Assembly: GCF_025356155.1 (NCBI RefSeq)
Contig: NZ_JANXUQ010000115.1
Span: forward strand, 1-56,075
Length of the DNA: 56,075 nt
Reading direction: 5' to 3'
Source of the DNA: Rhodoferax sp.
Lineage (GTDB): Bacteria > Pseudomonadota > Gammaproteobacteria > Burkholderiales > Burkholderiaceae_C
Below the pieces are notes generated by a model, which saw only the letters and a program-made list of their open reading frames with translations, did not search any database and had not been told where the DNA came from. Every line of letters begins with the position of its first letter. Positions within the stretch are counted from its first letter, which is position 1. Shown piece after piece: positions 48,919 through 56,075 of the stretch. The position numbers were made by a program, and so were the translations under genes.

Positions 48919-49051
48919 AGTATTGGATTGTGATACCCGATTGCGTGCCGGTTAAGACTGGCCTAAGTCTCACCAAGTGATTGCGGCATGCTTGCCTAGA
49001 CTCGCGTCCTATTCAACCGCACGAGCCCAACCCAGCATTCGTCACACACCC
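48919..49051. promoter_or_regulatory. Upstream region of the TelA-associated cluster
   Basis: 133 bases after the LysR stop. Contains no supported ORF; a promoter for the 49-52 kb run should lie here but no convincing hexamers could be chosen. The ATG at 49052 has no clear ribosome site. Confidence 0.35.
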
Positions 49052-49498
49052 ATGAAAAAACGATTCACTATTATTTTGATAGCTGCATGCGCAACGTTTA
49101 CAGGGGCTAGCGCCAGTTTTAACGCAGTTGCCCAGAGCGACGCCTCTGCGCTGAGTGCCGTCTCCGCCATGCCGCTGGCATCGGTCGTAGTGGCCGGCAG
49201 TGCCGTGGTGGCACTGCCGATAGTGCTTTCGACGGCTGGCGCGACCTTGGTGGTCAAGGCGGTTGAGGTTAGCGCCACCGGCACGGTCTACATGCTGGAG
49301 CGTGCGTCGGATGGCGCACGGGTCAGCGTGCAGGTGCTGTCTGGCGGGGCCGTAGCAGCATCGGTGGGCGTGGGCACACTGGCCACTGTCAGCGTCATCA
49401 GCGCAGGCACCGTGATTTCTGTGGCTGGTGAAGTGCTGGCCTTTATTCCCAACACACTGGGCCGCGCGTTATTGCACAACCAACGGGTGACGTCATGA
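49052..49498 (+). CDS. Small secreted hydrophobic protein of the TelA-associated cluster
   Basis: 148 residues. Signal peptide (KKRFTIILIAACATFTGASA, cleavage near AVAQ) and a mature part dominated by Ala, Val, Ser, Thr and Gly with very few charges (VVVAGSAVVALPIVLSTAGA, LATVSVISAGTVISVAGEVL). It may form beta structure or insert in membrane. No family recognised. The signal-peptide DNA contains a copy of the interspersed repeat also found in acnA. The stop overlaps the DUF2145 start by four bases, so the two are likely partners. Confidence 0.7.
   Translation: MKKRFTIILIAACATFTGASASFNAVAQSDASALSAVSAMPLASVVVAGSAVVALPIVLSTAGATLVVKAVEVSATGTVYMLERASDGARVSVQVLSGGAVAASVGVGTLATVSVISAGTVISVAGEVLAFIPNTLGRALLHNQRVTS
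49074..49122 (+). repeat. Interspersed repeat copy encoding part of a signal peptide
   Basis: TTTTGATAGCTGCATGCGC followed by GGGGCTAGCGCC. It aligns in the same orientation with the reverse-strand acnA copy (AGCNGC, CGCA, GGGCTA and GCC blocks in order). It lies within codons 8-24 of the small secreted protein. Confidence 0.5.
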
Positions 49499-50355
49499 AG
49501 CGCACCCAGGCCAACCACGCCACGGCTCGCATTGCAGCGCGCACGCTGCTGGCCATCGCGCTTGCCGCGGCCCTAGCAACCCCCGCCTTTGCCGGTCGCA
49601 ACTGCGATACGCCCCACCCGCTGAAGACCAGCACATTGGAACGCGGCCTGCACCTGGCCGAACTGACCATGCAGGCACTGGACGCAAGCGGTGCCGACGT
49701 CGTGGTGCTCGCCCGCGCAGGGCAAGACCTCAGCAAATACGGCCTGCGTTATTCACACCTGGGCTTTGCCTACCAACAGCCGGACGGCGAAGGCGGCCAT
49801 GTATGGCGCGTGCTGCACAAGCTCAACCAGTGCGGCACGGCAGAATCGGCCATCTACCGCCAGGGTCTGGGTGAGTTTTTCATGGACGACCTATGGCGCT
49901 ATGAGGCGGCCTGGGTGGTGCCCACACCGCACGTGCAGGCGCAGTTGATGGCGGCACTCAACGACGAACGCCGCGCCGTACAACTGCACCACAAACCGTA
50001 TAGCCTGGTCAGCTACGCATGGGGCCAGCGTTACCAGCAATCCAACCAATGGGCTGTTGAGACCTTTGCGATGGCAATGGATACCCACAACACGGCGCAG
50101 GGTTATGCGGGCAGGGTGCAGGCCCAGGGCTGGATGCTGGCGCACGGCTACCAGCCCACCGTGTTGCACATCGGCGCCCTCACCCGGCTGGGTGGGCGCA
50201 TGGGCTCTGCCAATATTGCGTTTGACGACCACCCCAACGCCCAACGCTTTTCCGATCAGATCGCCACCGTCACTGTGGACTCGGTGTTCGAGTGGATGAC
50301 ACGCACCAACCTCACGGCACAACCGGTTTGGTATAAACGCGACCACAGCAATTGA
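49495..50355 (+). CDS. DUF2145 family periplasmic protein
   Basis: 286 residues. Signal peptide (TLLAIALAAALATPAFAG), then CDTPHPLKTSTLERGLHLAE, LRYSHLGFAYQQPDG, VWRVLHKLNQCGT, YRQGLGEFFMDDLWRYEAAW and NQWAVETFAMAMD, which identify DUF2145. The Cys/His/Asp arrangement resembles papain-like NlpC/YiiX-type folds, so a hydrolase is possible (inference). It is sandwiched between the small secreted protein and telA, with 16 bases to telA. Confidence 0.83.
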   Translation: MKRTQANHATARIAARTLLAIALAAALATPAFAGRNCDTPHPLKTSTLERGLHLAELTMQALDASGADVVVLARAGQDLSKYGLRYSHLGFAYQQPDGEGGHVWRVLHKLNQCGTAESAIYRQGLGEFFMDDLWRYEAAWVVPTPHVQAQLMAALNDERRAVQLHHKPYSLVSYAWGQRYQQSNQWAVETFAMAMDTHNTAQGYAGRVQAQGWMLAHGYQPTVLHIGALTRLGGRMGSANIAFDDHPNAQRFSDQIATVTVDSVFEWMTRTNLTAQPVWYKRDHSN

Positions 50356-50371
50356 TTGGCAGGAGGACACG

Positions 50372-51574
50372 ATGGCCCAAACTACGCAAACTAGCACCGC
50401 TCCCACATTCACCTTGGCGCCGCCCGAGGTTCTGACACCTTTGGCGGTGGAGGTCGCAAAAGCCGCAGTCCCCATACCCAAGGAGACCCAGGCCGCTGTG
50501 GACGACCAGGTAGACCGTTTCATGGATGGCCTGCTCAAGGAAGACGTGCAAAGCGAAGCCTTCAAGGCCAAACTGGACAGCGCTTTTGCACTGGGCCGCG
50601 AAGAGGTATCGATCGCATCCAGCCTGATGCAAGGCCGATTGATGCAGCGCAATTTTGCCGGCGTGGAAGACAGCAGCGCCTTCAAAGCCATCCAGGACAT
50701 GCGCGGCCACCTGGACGAGCTGAACCCCGGCAAAGAGGGAGACCTGTTCCAGCCGCAGAAGTTTCTGGGCATCATCCCCTTCGGCAACAGGTTGCAGGCC
50801 TATTTCCGCAAATACCAGAGCGCTGGTGCGCAGTTGCAAAAAAGCATGCAACAGATTTATGCGGCGCGTGATGACATGCAACGCGACGTCGTCGACATTG
50901 AAGCCACACGCACCAAGCTGTGGGAGGCCATGCAAAAGCTGTCCGCCGCCATCTACTTCGCCGAAACGCTGGACGCCAAGCTGGCCTCAAAGGTTGACGC
51001 ATTGCAGGCTACCGACCCGATCAAGGCCAAAGCCCTGCAGCAAGAAGTGCTGTTCTACGCCCGCCAAAACCTGCAAGACATGATGACCCAACAGGCCGTC
51101 TGCACCAACGGTTATCTGGCGCTGGACGTGCTGAAAAAAACCGGCCGCGAGATGATGAACGGCTGCTCCCGCGTGGCCACCACGGGCATGAGCGCATTGG
51201 CAGTTGCGCAGACCGTGGCCCGCGCCACTGGCAACCAGATCCAGGTCATGGAAATGCTGTCCGGTGTAAACACCTCCATCAACAACTTGGTGGCAGAAAC
51301 CGGGAAACAATTGGGCAACCATGTCGAGAAGACCGGAGAGTTCTCGCAAAACCCTTTGCTGGGTATCGAGAAGCTGAAGGAAATGTTTGACCAAACCTTC
51401 CACGCCATGGATGCGATGGACAACTTCCGCGCCAAGTCCATCGAAGTCATGGGCCAGAACAACGCGATGATGAAAGAACAATTGGCCCGCGCCGACCAGT
51501 ACATCGACCGCACGCGGCAACAACAGGCCCGCGAGGCCAGCAAGCAAGCCCTGAGCGGCCCGGTTGCACTGTAA
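50372..51574 (+). CDS. telA: TelA-family toxic anion resistance protein
   Basis: 400 residues, almost wholly helical. Family blocks: NPGKEGDLFQPQKFLGIIPF, RLQAYFRKYQSAGAQLQKSM, DIEATRTKLWEAMQKL, QDMMTQQAVCTNGYLALDVL and NQIQVMEMLSGVNTSINNLV. TelA (KlaA) homologues are linked to tellurite resistance and to antibiotic and envelope stress tolerance; the mechanism is unknown. No membrane segment, so a cytoplasmic coiled-coil scaffold. AGGAGG precedes the ATG. Confidence 0.93.
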   Translation: MAQTTQTSTAPTFTLAPPEVLTPLAVEVAKAAVPIPKETQAAVDDQVDRFMDGLLKEDVQSEAFKAKLDSAFALGREEVSIASSLMQGRLMQRNFAGVEDSSAFKAIQDMRGHLDELNPGKEGDLFQPQKFLGIIPFGNRLQAYFRKYQSAGAQLQKSMQQIYAARDDMQRDVVDIEATRTKLWEAMQKLSAAIYFAETLDAKLASKVDALQATDPIKAKALQQEVLFYARQNLQDMMTQQAVCTNGYLALDVLKKTGREMMNGCSRVATTGMSALAVAQTVARATGNQIQVMEMLSGVNTSINNLVAETGKQLGNHVEKTGEFSQNPLLGIEKLKEMFDQTFHAMDAMDNFRAKSIEVMGQNNAMMKEQLARADQYIDRTRQQQAREASKQALSGPVAL

Positions 51575-51604
51575 ATAATTTTCTAGTTTTCCAAGGAGTT
51601 TTCT

Positions 51605-52060
51605 ATGGCTGCGCAATATGTGATGCAACGTGACACCGCCGGCTGGCGCACCCAGGTCTGGCTGTCCTTTGGCTTGGCTGTGGGTGCCAGCGCCATTGGT
51701 GTGTTGCTGCTGCCCGGACAAGAGCTGGACCGCGCCTTTCTGGCGATTGGTCTGTTTTTCTGCCTGTTTGCCTCCTTTGCTGTGGCTAAAACCATCCGTG
51801 ACAACCGTGACGGTCAGGTCGACACCGCGTCCTGGGTGATGACCGTGTGGATCGCCTTTGCCGCCGCCTTCAGCCTGACCGCTTGGGGCCTGTGGCGCAT
51901 GAACATTGGTGATTGGCAAAAAGGCTTTATGGTCGTTAGTTGGCTGTTTTTGGTCAGCACCACCTTCACCGTTGCCAAAACCGTGCGCGACAAACACGAA
52001 GCCGATTTGATGGACCGCACGGCGCTTGGTGGCCCCGATACCAAGCCGGGGACACTCTAA
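51605..52060 (+). CDS. YiaA/YiaB family inner membrane protein
   Basis: 151 residues with four predicted helices in two YiaA/B two-helix repeats: VWLSFGLAVGASAIGVLLLP plus AFLAIGLFFCLFASFAVAKT, then VWIAFAAAFSLTAWGLWRM plus FMVVSWLFLVSTTFTVAKT. Each repeat ends with VAKT-x-RD (KTIRDNRDG and KTVRDKHEA), a clear internal duplication. Function unknown. It follows telA by 30 bases with an AAGGAG site. Confidence 0.9.
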   Translation: MAAQYVMQRDTAGWRTQVWLSFGLAVGASAIGVLLLPGQELDRAFLAIGLFFCLFASFAVAKTIRDNRDGQVDTASWVMTVWIAFAAAFSLTAWGLWRMNIGDWQKGFMVVSWLFLVSTTFTVAKTVRDKHEADLMDRTALGGPDTKPGTL

Positions 52061-52080
52061 ACCCGACAGCGGAACCGGCA

Positions 52081-52899
52081 CTAGCCCCCGTTTGCCTTGG
52101 CCGCCAAAAACCGCTGTTGCCGCAATAGCGCTTCACCGGCAAACTGGGTCAGCCTGGCCTCACGCGCATCCAGTTGCTGTTGAATCATCTGCAACTGGTC
52201 CTGCAGCAAATCCAGCGCAGGTTTGCTGCCGTCGATCACCAGACTGGCCCTGTCTTTTAGCGGCACCTGCAGACAACTGTTGATCGAATCGGGGATATAG
52301 CGGCGCACCGCTTCGCGCAGATACAGACTTTCTTCACTTGCCAGGCCAGCATCCCCTTCGCCCGCGCTCAGCAGCGCCGTACAGCGCACGATGGATTCCT
52401 TCAGCTGCGTCAGGCTGTCTACCGTGGCCTGCGGGGCTTCCGCTGCCATTTTCTCCATTACGGCGTCGAGCTGTGCCAGCGCCTGCGCATCAGCCACCTC
52501 GGCAACCGCCACCCTTGCAGAAGCCGCCACTGCTGGCTGCACCCTGCGGCTGATGACAGCCCACAGCGCAACCCCGCCCAGTGCCACGGCACTGACACCC
52601 ATCACCAACACCGAGCTCTGGATGACACCCAGGCCCAAACCCATGGCGCAGATGGTGCAGCCTATTGCCTGAACAATGGCCGTGGTGCCAGGTAAGGCGC
52701 CGGCGGTAGCCGGTTGTGTGGACGCTGCTACGCGTTGCGACAGGGGTGTACCCAGGCGGCGCTTGGCGTGGGCCATGCTGACGCGCTGCAAAACAGCCTG
52801 CGCCACCACCGGCTTTGCCACGGGTGCCTCAACCGTTGTCCGGCGATTCACAGGGCCCTTGGCAACAGCGTAGTTTTTACTCTTCTTCAGGTCGTTCAT
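52081..52899 (-). CDS. Membrane protein with two helices and a helical cytosolic tail (XpaC-like context)
   Basis: 272 residues from the ATG at 52899. A basic, Ala-rich first 80 residues is followed by two adjacent helices (TTAIVQAIGCTICAMGLGLG and SVLVMGVSAVALGGVALWAV) and a long helical tail with AVRRYIPDSINSCLQVPL and LLQDQLQMIQQQLDAREARL. The RRYIPDSINSCL element recalls the YLPxTLxxY segment of XpaC-type proteins that often partner TelA, but similarity is weak by eye. Convergent with the YiaA/B gene and divergent from the substrate-binding-like gene. Confidence 0.65.
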   Translation of the reverse strand: MNDLKKSKNYAVAKGPVNRRTTVEAPVAKPVVAQAVLQRVSMAHAKRRLGTPLSQRVAASTQPATAGALPGTTAIVQAIGCTICAMGLGLGVIQSSVLVMGVSAVALGGVALWAVISRRVQPAVAASARVAVAEVADAQALAQLDAVMEKMAAEAPQATVDSLTQLKESIVRCTALLSAGEGDAGLASEESLYLREAVRRYIPDSINSCLQVPLKDRASLVIDGSKPALDLLQDQLQMIQQQLDAREARLTQFAGEALLRQQRFLAAKANGG

Positions 52900-53027
52900 A
52901 CTTAATCGGTTGGGGTCAGAGCACAGCGCTTGAGCGAGTGGTCTGGCCCACAAAGGTCTCAGGGCGTTGTGCGGGAAATCGCGCGCGCGCATTTCGGCCG
53001 CCCTGCATTTTGCGCGATACTGCGCCG
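52900..53027. promoter_or_regulatory. Divergent region in the TelA-associated cluster
   Basis: 128 bases between the two-helix membrane protein and the substrate-binding-like protein. It contains an alternating GC run at about 52980-52990. No operator or promoter could be assigned. Confidence 0.3.
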
Positions 53028-54185
53028 ATGAACAAAGCAGGCAAGGCAATTGTGACGGTGGGGCTGCTCGCGGTATTCGGCGCGGCGGCTTATTTTTCGG
53101 TCTACCAGACCGGGCGTCTCCCCGCGCCAGGTAGCAGCGGCGTTTTGACAGGGCTGGCTGGCAAACTCACCGGTGCTGTGGAGACGCAGGAAGTCTCTGG
53201 CCTCATCGCCGTGGATGTGGAGCCCTACTTCCAGGACCCCCGCGTGCAAAAGGTCTTGCACGACAACGGCTTCAAGCTCAGCGTGCAGCGCATAGGCTCG
53301 CGCGACATGGCGGCCCGCGTCATCCCCGGGCAAACGCCAGACTTCTTCTTCCCCTCCGGCATTGTGGCGGCCAACCAGATTGGTGACGCGGCCAAGAAGG
53401 CAAACATCGCTGCCACCGTCTACTCACCCATCTACTCGCCGATGGTGATTGCATCGTGGGCACCCATTGCGCAGATACTCGCCGCCAATGGCATGGCCAC
53501 CGAAGCCAGCCCCGGCGTCTGGCATGTGGACCTGGCCAAGCTGACCCAACTGATGCTGGACAAAAAACGCTGGAAAGACCTCAAAGGCGCCAGCGCCTAC
53601 GAGGTGAACAAAAGCGTGCTCGTCTCCACCACCGATGTGCGCAAGAGCAACTCGGCCGCCATGTACCTCGCGCTGACCAGCTACGCCTTCAATGGCGGCG
53701 AACTGGTCACCGACCGCGACGCAGCACGCAAGGCCGCGATGGGCGTAGCCGGTCTGTTCAAGCGCCAGGGCTACCAGGAGAACTATGTCAACGGCAACTT
53801 TGACGACTACCTGTCCATCGGCATCGGCAAGACACCAATGGCCTTTATTTACGAGAACCAGGTCGTCAGCTACGCCATGTCCAAAAAAGGCTTGAGTCCG
53901 GGCATGGTGCTGGTGTACCCGCAGCCTACGCTGTTCAACAAAGTTGTGTTTGTGGCCACCACCGACCGCGCCAAGAAGCTGGGTGAACTACTGTCCACCA
54001 ACACCGAGCTGCAACGCCTGGCGGTAGATTTTGGCTTTCGCATTGCAGACAGCTCCTATTTTGTGCAGGCCACCAAGGCTGCCAACCTGGCGGTGGAAGA
54101 ACGCTTGACGCAAGTGATAGACCCACCTAGTTTTGACATGATGGCCGAGATGATTGACACCATCACGCGCGAGATGGCGCAATAG
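53028..54185 (+). CDS. Membrane-anchored substrate-binding-like protein
   Basis: 385 residues from the ATG at 53028; upstream in-frame codons overlap the divergent gene and are rejected. One N-terminal helix (AIVTVGLLAVFGAAAYFSVY) anchors a periplasmic domain of type 2 periplasmic binding fold: VDVEPYFQDPRVQKVLHDNG, DFFFPSGIVAANQIGD, VYSPIYSPMVIASWAPIAQI, MAFIYENQVVSYAM. No permease or ATPase is nearby, so transport is unlikely; sensing or scaffolding is more plausible. It precedes the SBP-VWA fusion by 24 bases. Confidence 0.78.
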   Translation: MNKAGKAIVTVGLLAVFGAAAYFSVYQTGRLPAPGSSGVLTGLAGKLTGAVETQEVSGLIAVDVEPYFQDPRVQKVLHDNGFKLSVQRIGSRDMAARVIPGQTPDFFFPSGIVAANQIGDAAKKANIAATVYSPIYSPMVIASWAPIAQILAANGMATEASPGVWHVDLAKLTQLMLDKKRWKDLKGASAYEVNKSVLVSTTDVRKSNSAAMYLALTSYAFNGGELVTDRDAARKAAMGVAGLFKRQGYQENYVNGNFDDYLSIGIGKTPMAFIYENQVVSYAMSKKGLSPGMVLVYPQPTLFNKVVFVATTDRAKKLGELLSTNTELQRLAVDFGFRIADSSYFVQATKAANLAVEERLTQVIDPPSFDMMAEMIDTITREMAQ

Positions 54186-54209
54186 ACACCAAGAGAAAAG
54201 GGGATGGCA

Positions 54210-55889
54210 ATGCAACAACATATGACACGTTTCGGCTGCGCACTGCTACTGGTGCTGGGCTTGGTGGCCTGCAACAAACAGACGTCAGAACCGGCGAAAC
54301 CCACCGCCGCACCCGCCGCCGTGGTCGACACCTTCACCGTGCTGGCCACCACCGATTTGAAAGACGCGCAACCGCTGGAGAAAATGGTGGAAGACGCAAC
54401 CGGCGTCAAATTGCGCTTCAAATACGGCGGCACCATGGAGAGCACGGAGTCCGTGCAAACCGGCCAAGCTAACGCCGACGCCGCCTGGTTTGCCAATGCC
54501 AAATATTTGTTGTCGGACCCCCAAGGCCAGGCCCGCGTCAAGCTGCAAGAAAAAATCATGCTCTCCCCCGTGGTGGTGGGTGTCAGCCAGAGCCAGGCGA
54601 AGGTGCTGGGCTGGGACAAGCCCGAGGTCGCGCGCAAGGTCACATGGAACACGATTGCCAAGGCCGCACAAAACGGTCAACTGAAATACGCGCTGTCCAA
54701 CCCCGCCACCAGCAACCAGGGCTTTATGGCACTGATGGGTGTGGTGGCGTCGGCTGCGCAAAAGTCTGAGGCGCTGACAGCCGCCGATGTGGACCGCGCA
54801 GCCATCAGCGGCTTCATCAAAGGGTACAAGCTGGTCGGCGACAACAGCAGCTACCTCAGCGAAAAATTCATCGAGCAGCAAAACACCCGCGTCAACGCCT
54901 TCATCAATTACGAAAGCTGGCTGCTGTCACTCAATCAGTCCGGCAAGCTCAAAGAGCCGCTGACACTGATCTACCCCTTTGAAGGCGTGGCCACGGCCGA
55001 CTACCCGCTGATGCTGCTCAACGATACCAAGCGCGAGCAATACCTCAAAGTGGTGGCCTACCTCAAGGGTGATGCGGCCCAGACCTGGCTGGCCAAGACC
55101 ACGCTGCGCAGGCCGGTCAATGGCGAAGTGGCCAAGGCACAAGCCAGCCTGTTCCCACAGGACAGCATGCTGGTAGAACTGCCCTTCTCCACCGACCGCG
55201 CACTGGCTGATGGCCTGATCAACGCCTACCTCAACGAATTTCGCACGCCGATTGCGTCCACCTTTGTGCTGGACATCAGCGGCAGCATGAACCAGAACGG
55301 CCGTCGCAAACAGTTGGTAGAAGCCCTGCAATACATTGCCGGTGACGACGCGTCGCTGACCGGCCGCGTTGCCCGCCTGACCAGCCGCGAAAAGGTGTGG
55401 ATGCTGCCTTTCTCCGAGCAGGTGTATGCGCCGGTGTTCTTCCAGCTGCCGGGCCTGCCCAAGGCCGACACCGCACGCAAGGGCCTGACCCTGCAGGCCA
55501 CCGATACCGAAGCCAAACAAAAGGTGCTGGGCCAGGTGCGTGACTATGTGGACAGCCTGCAGATGAACGGTGGCACCGCCTTGTACGACGCCATTTTGCA
55601 GGCTCTTGTCAACATGCACGAAGAGCGGCAAAAGAACCCCGGCTACCAGTACTCGGTCGTGGCCTTCACCGACGGCGAAGTCAATAAAGGTCGCGACATG
55701 GCCCAGTTCAAGGCCGCGTATGCTGCTTTGCCCGAAGATGTGCGCGCCATCCCTGTCTTCATGGTGCTGTTCGGCGAAGCCAATGAGGCCGCGTTAAAAG
55801 ACCTGGTCGCCACCACGGGCGGGCGCACCTTCGACGCGCGCAAGGCGTCGCTGTACAGCGTTTTCAAGGACATCCGTGCCTACCAATAG
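54210..55889 (+). CDS. Lipoprotein with substrate-binding domain fused to a VWA domain
   Basis: 559 residues from the ATG at 54210 (AAGGGG six bases upstream; 54204 is also possible). Lipoprotein signal ending LGLVAC. Residues about 35-320 form a binding-protein-like domain (TFTVLATTDLKDAQPLEKMV, KLRFKYGGTMESTESVQTGQ, VVVGVSQSQAKVLG). From about 350, a von Willebrand A domain carries a full MIDAS: DISGSMN (Asp355), a middle Thr (MNGGTALYDA) and AFTDGEVNKG. It probably binds a metal and a protein partner outside the inner membrane. Confidence 0.88.
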   Translation: MQQHMTRFGCALLLVLGLVACNKQTSEPAKPTAAPAAVVDTFTVLATTDLKDAQPLEKMVEDATGVKLRFKYGGTMESTESVQTGQANADAAWFANAKYLLSDPQGQARVKLQEKIMLSPVVVGVSQSQAKVLGWDKPEVARKVTWNTIAKAAQNGQLKYALSNPATSNQGFMALMGVVASAAQKSEALTAADVDRAAISGFIKGYKLVGDNSSYLSEKFIEQQNTRVNAFINYESWLLSLNQSGKLKEPLTLIYPFEGVATADYPLMLLNDTKREQYLKVVAYLKGDAAQTWLAKTTLRRPVNGEVAKAQASLFPQDSMLVELPFSTDRALADGLINAYLNEFRTPIASTFVLDISGSMNQNGRRKQLVEALQYIAGDDASLTGRVARLTSREKVWMLPFSEQVYAPVFFQLPGLPKADTARKGLTLQATDTEAKQKVLGQVRDYVDSLQMNGGTALYDAILQALVNMHEERQKNPGYQYSVVAFTDGEVNKGRDMAQFKAAYAALPEDVRAIPVFMVLFGEANEAALKDLVATTGGRTFDARKASLYSVFKDIRAYQ

Positions 55890-55922
55890 TTCTTTGGACG
55901 CTGCGCGCGCTTTTACTCCTGC

Positions 55923-56075
55923 ATGAACAAGATCAGCAACTTCCTGCAATCCCCCGCCAACTGGGGCGGCATGGGCCTGGCGACGCTGGCACTGGTGCTC
56001 AGCAGCGTGGGCCTAACGCAGGTGGGTGCGGGGGCACTGGCGCTGCTGGGCTACGCGGCCGGTTTTGGTGTGGGC
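55923..56075 (+). CDS. Membrane protein, 5' part only (cut by window end)
   Basis: The open frame begins at the ATG at 55923 and runs off the window: 51 residues seen, starting NKISNFLQSPANWGGMGLAT and containing two closely spaced hydrophobic helices separated by LTQVGAG. It continues the VWA operon, 33 bases after the stop. Two short helices at the N-terminus recall XpaC-type partners of TelA, but the diagnostic part lies beyond the window. Confidence 0.6.
   Translation, partial: MNKISNFLQSPANWGGMGLATLALVLSSVGLTQVGAGALALLGYAAGFGVG

Noticed and set aside
50987..52081. Reverse-strand open frame of 364 codons opposite telA and the YiaA/B gene
   Set aside because: Overlaps two clear forward genes and translates to His/Gln-rich low-complexity sequence.

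Overview
The window is a GC-rich stretch of bacterial chromosome, almost fully coding. Gene content (Burkholderiales-type Egt, aconitase, PilU, CsgG-like, TelA and CtlX proteins) and a short interspersed repeat of the kind I associate with Comamonadaceae suggest a Rhodoferax/Polaromonas-like betaproteobacterium. That assignment is inference from protein style. I saw no tRNA, rRNA, CRISPR array, transposase or phage gene; the interest lies in gene partnerships, small repeats and regulatory arrays.

Layout. 0.1-3.4 kb: an Lrp/AsnC regulator divergent from a lysine-catabolism pair (lysine 6-dehydrogenase-like protein and aminoadipate-semialdehyde dehydrogenase), with a helically phased four-box operator array between them. 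3.4-9.7 kb: secreted cyclophilin, M32 carboxypeptidase, a PKD-PEBP lipoprotein, a CsgG-like lipoprotein and a wax ester synthase/DGAT. 9.7-17.4 kb: aconitase (reverse strand, with a repeat-derived insert) and a forward redox run gor-egtB-egtD-DUF427-UDG. 17.5-19.2 kb: an FAD-dependent desaturase-like oxidoreductase.

19.3-28.0 kb (reverse strand): a six-gene operon-like run of a secreted serine-hydrolase-like protein, a membrane-anchored Ig-like protein, a DUF1800 lipoprotein, a DUF1501 protein, a hybrid histidine kinase with HPt and a REC-HisKA kinase. The effector and signalling genes are joined by a 4-base start/stop overlap. This is one of the two best candidates for an undescribed system. 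28.2-30.8 kb: creD coupled to a membrane-anchored NagZ-like GH3 enzyme, without creBC.

31-34 kb: a second Lrp regulator divergent from ornithine cyclodeaminase and CtlX, giving a predicted citrulline to ornithine to proline route, again with a phased array. 34-44 kb: second CsgG-like lipoprotein, small secreted protein, AsmA protein, TonB-dependent receptor, FecR-SPOR protein divergent from an ECF sigma/anti-sigma pair, pilU and an acidic protein. 44-49 kb: M14 carboxypeptidase, a CoA-transferase whose two halves appear swapped, DUF2917 protein and LysR regulator.

49-56 kb: a second candidate system: a small secreted hydrophobic protein, DUF2145, TelA, YiaA/YiaB, a two-helix membrane protein with an XpaC-like feel, a membrane-anchored substrate-binding-like protein, a substrate-binding/VWA fusion lipoprotein and a membrane protein cut by the window end. 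It looks like an envelope-stress or metal/anion-response assembly using binding-protein folds away from any ABC transporter.
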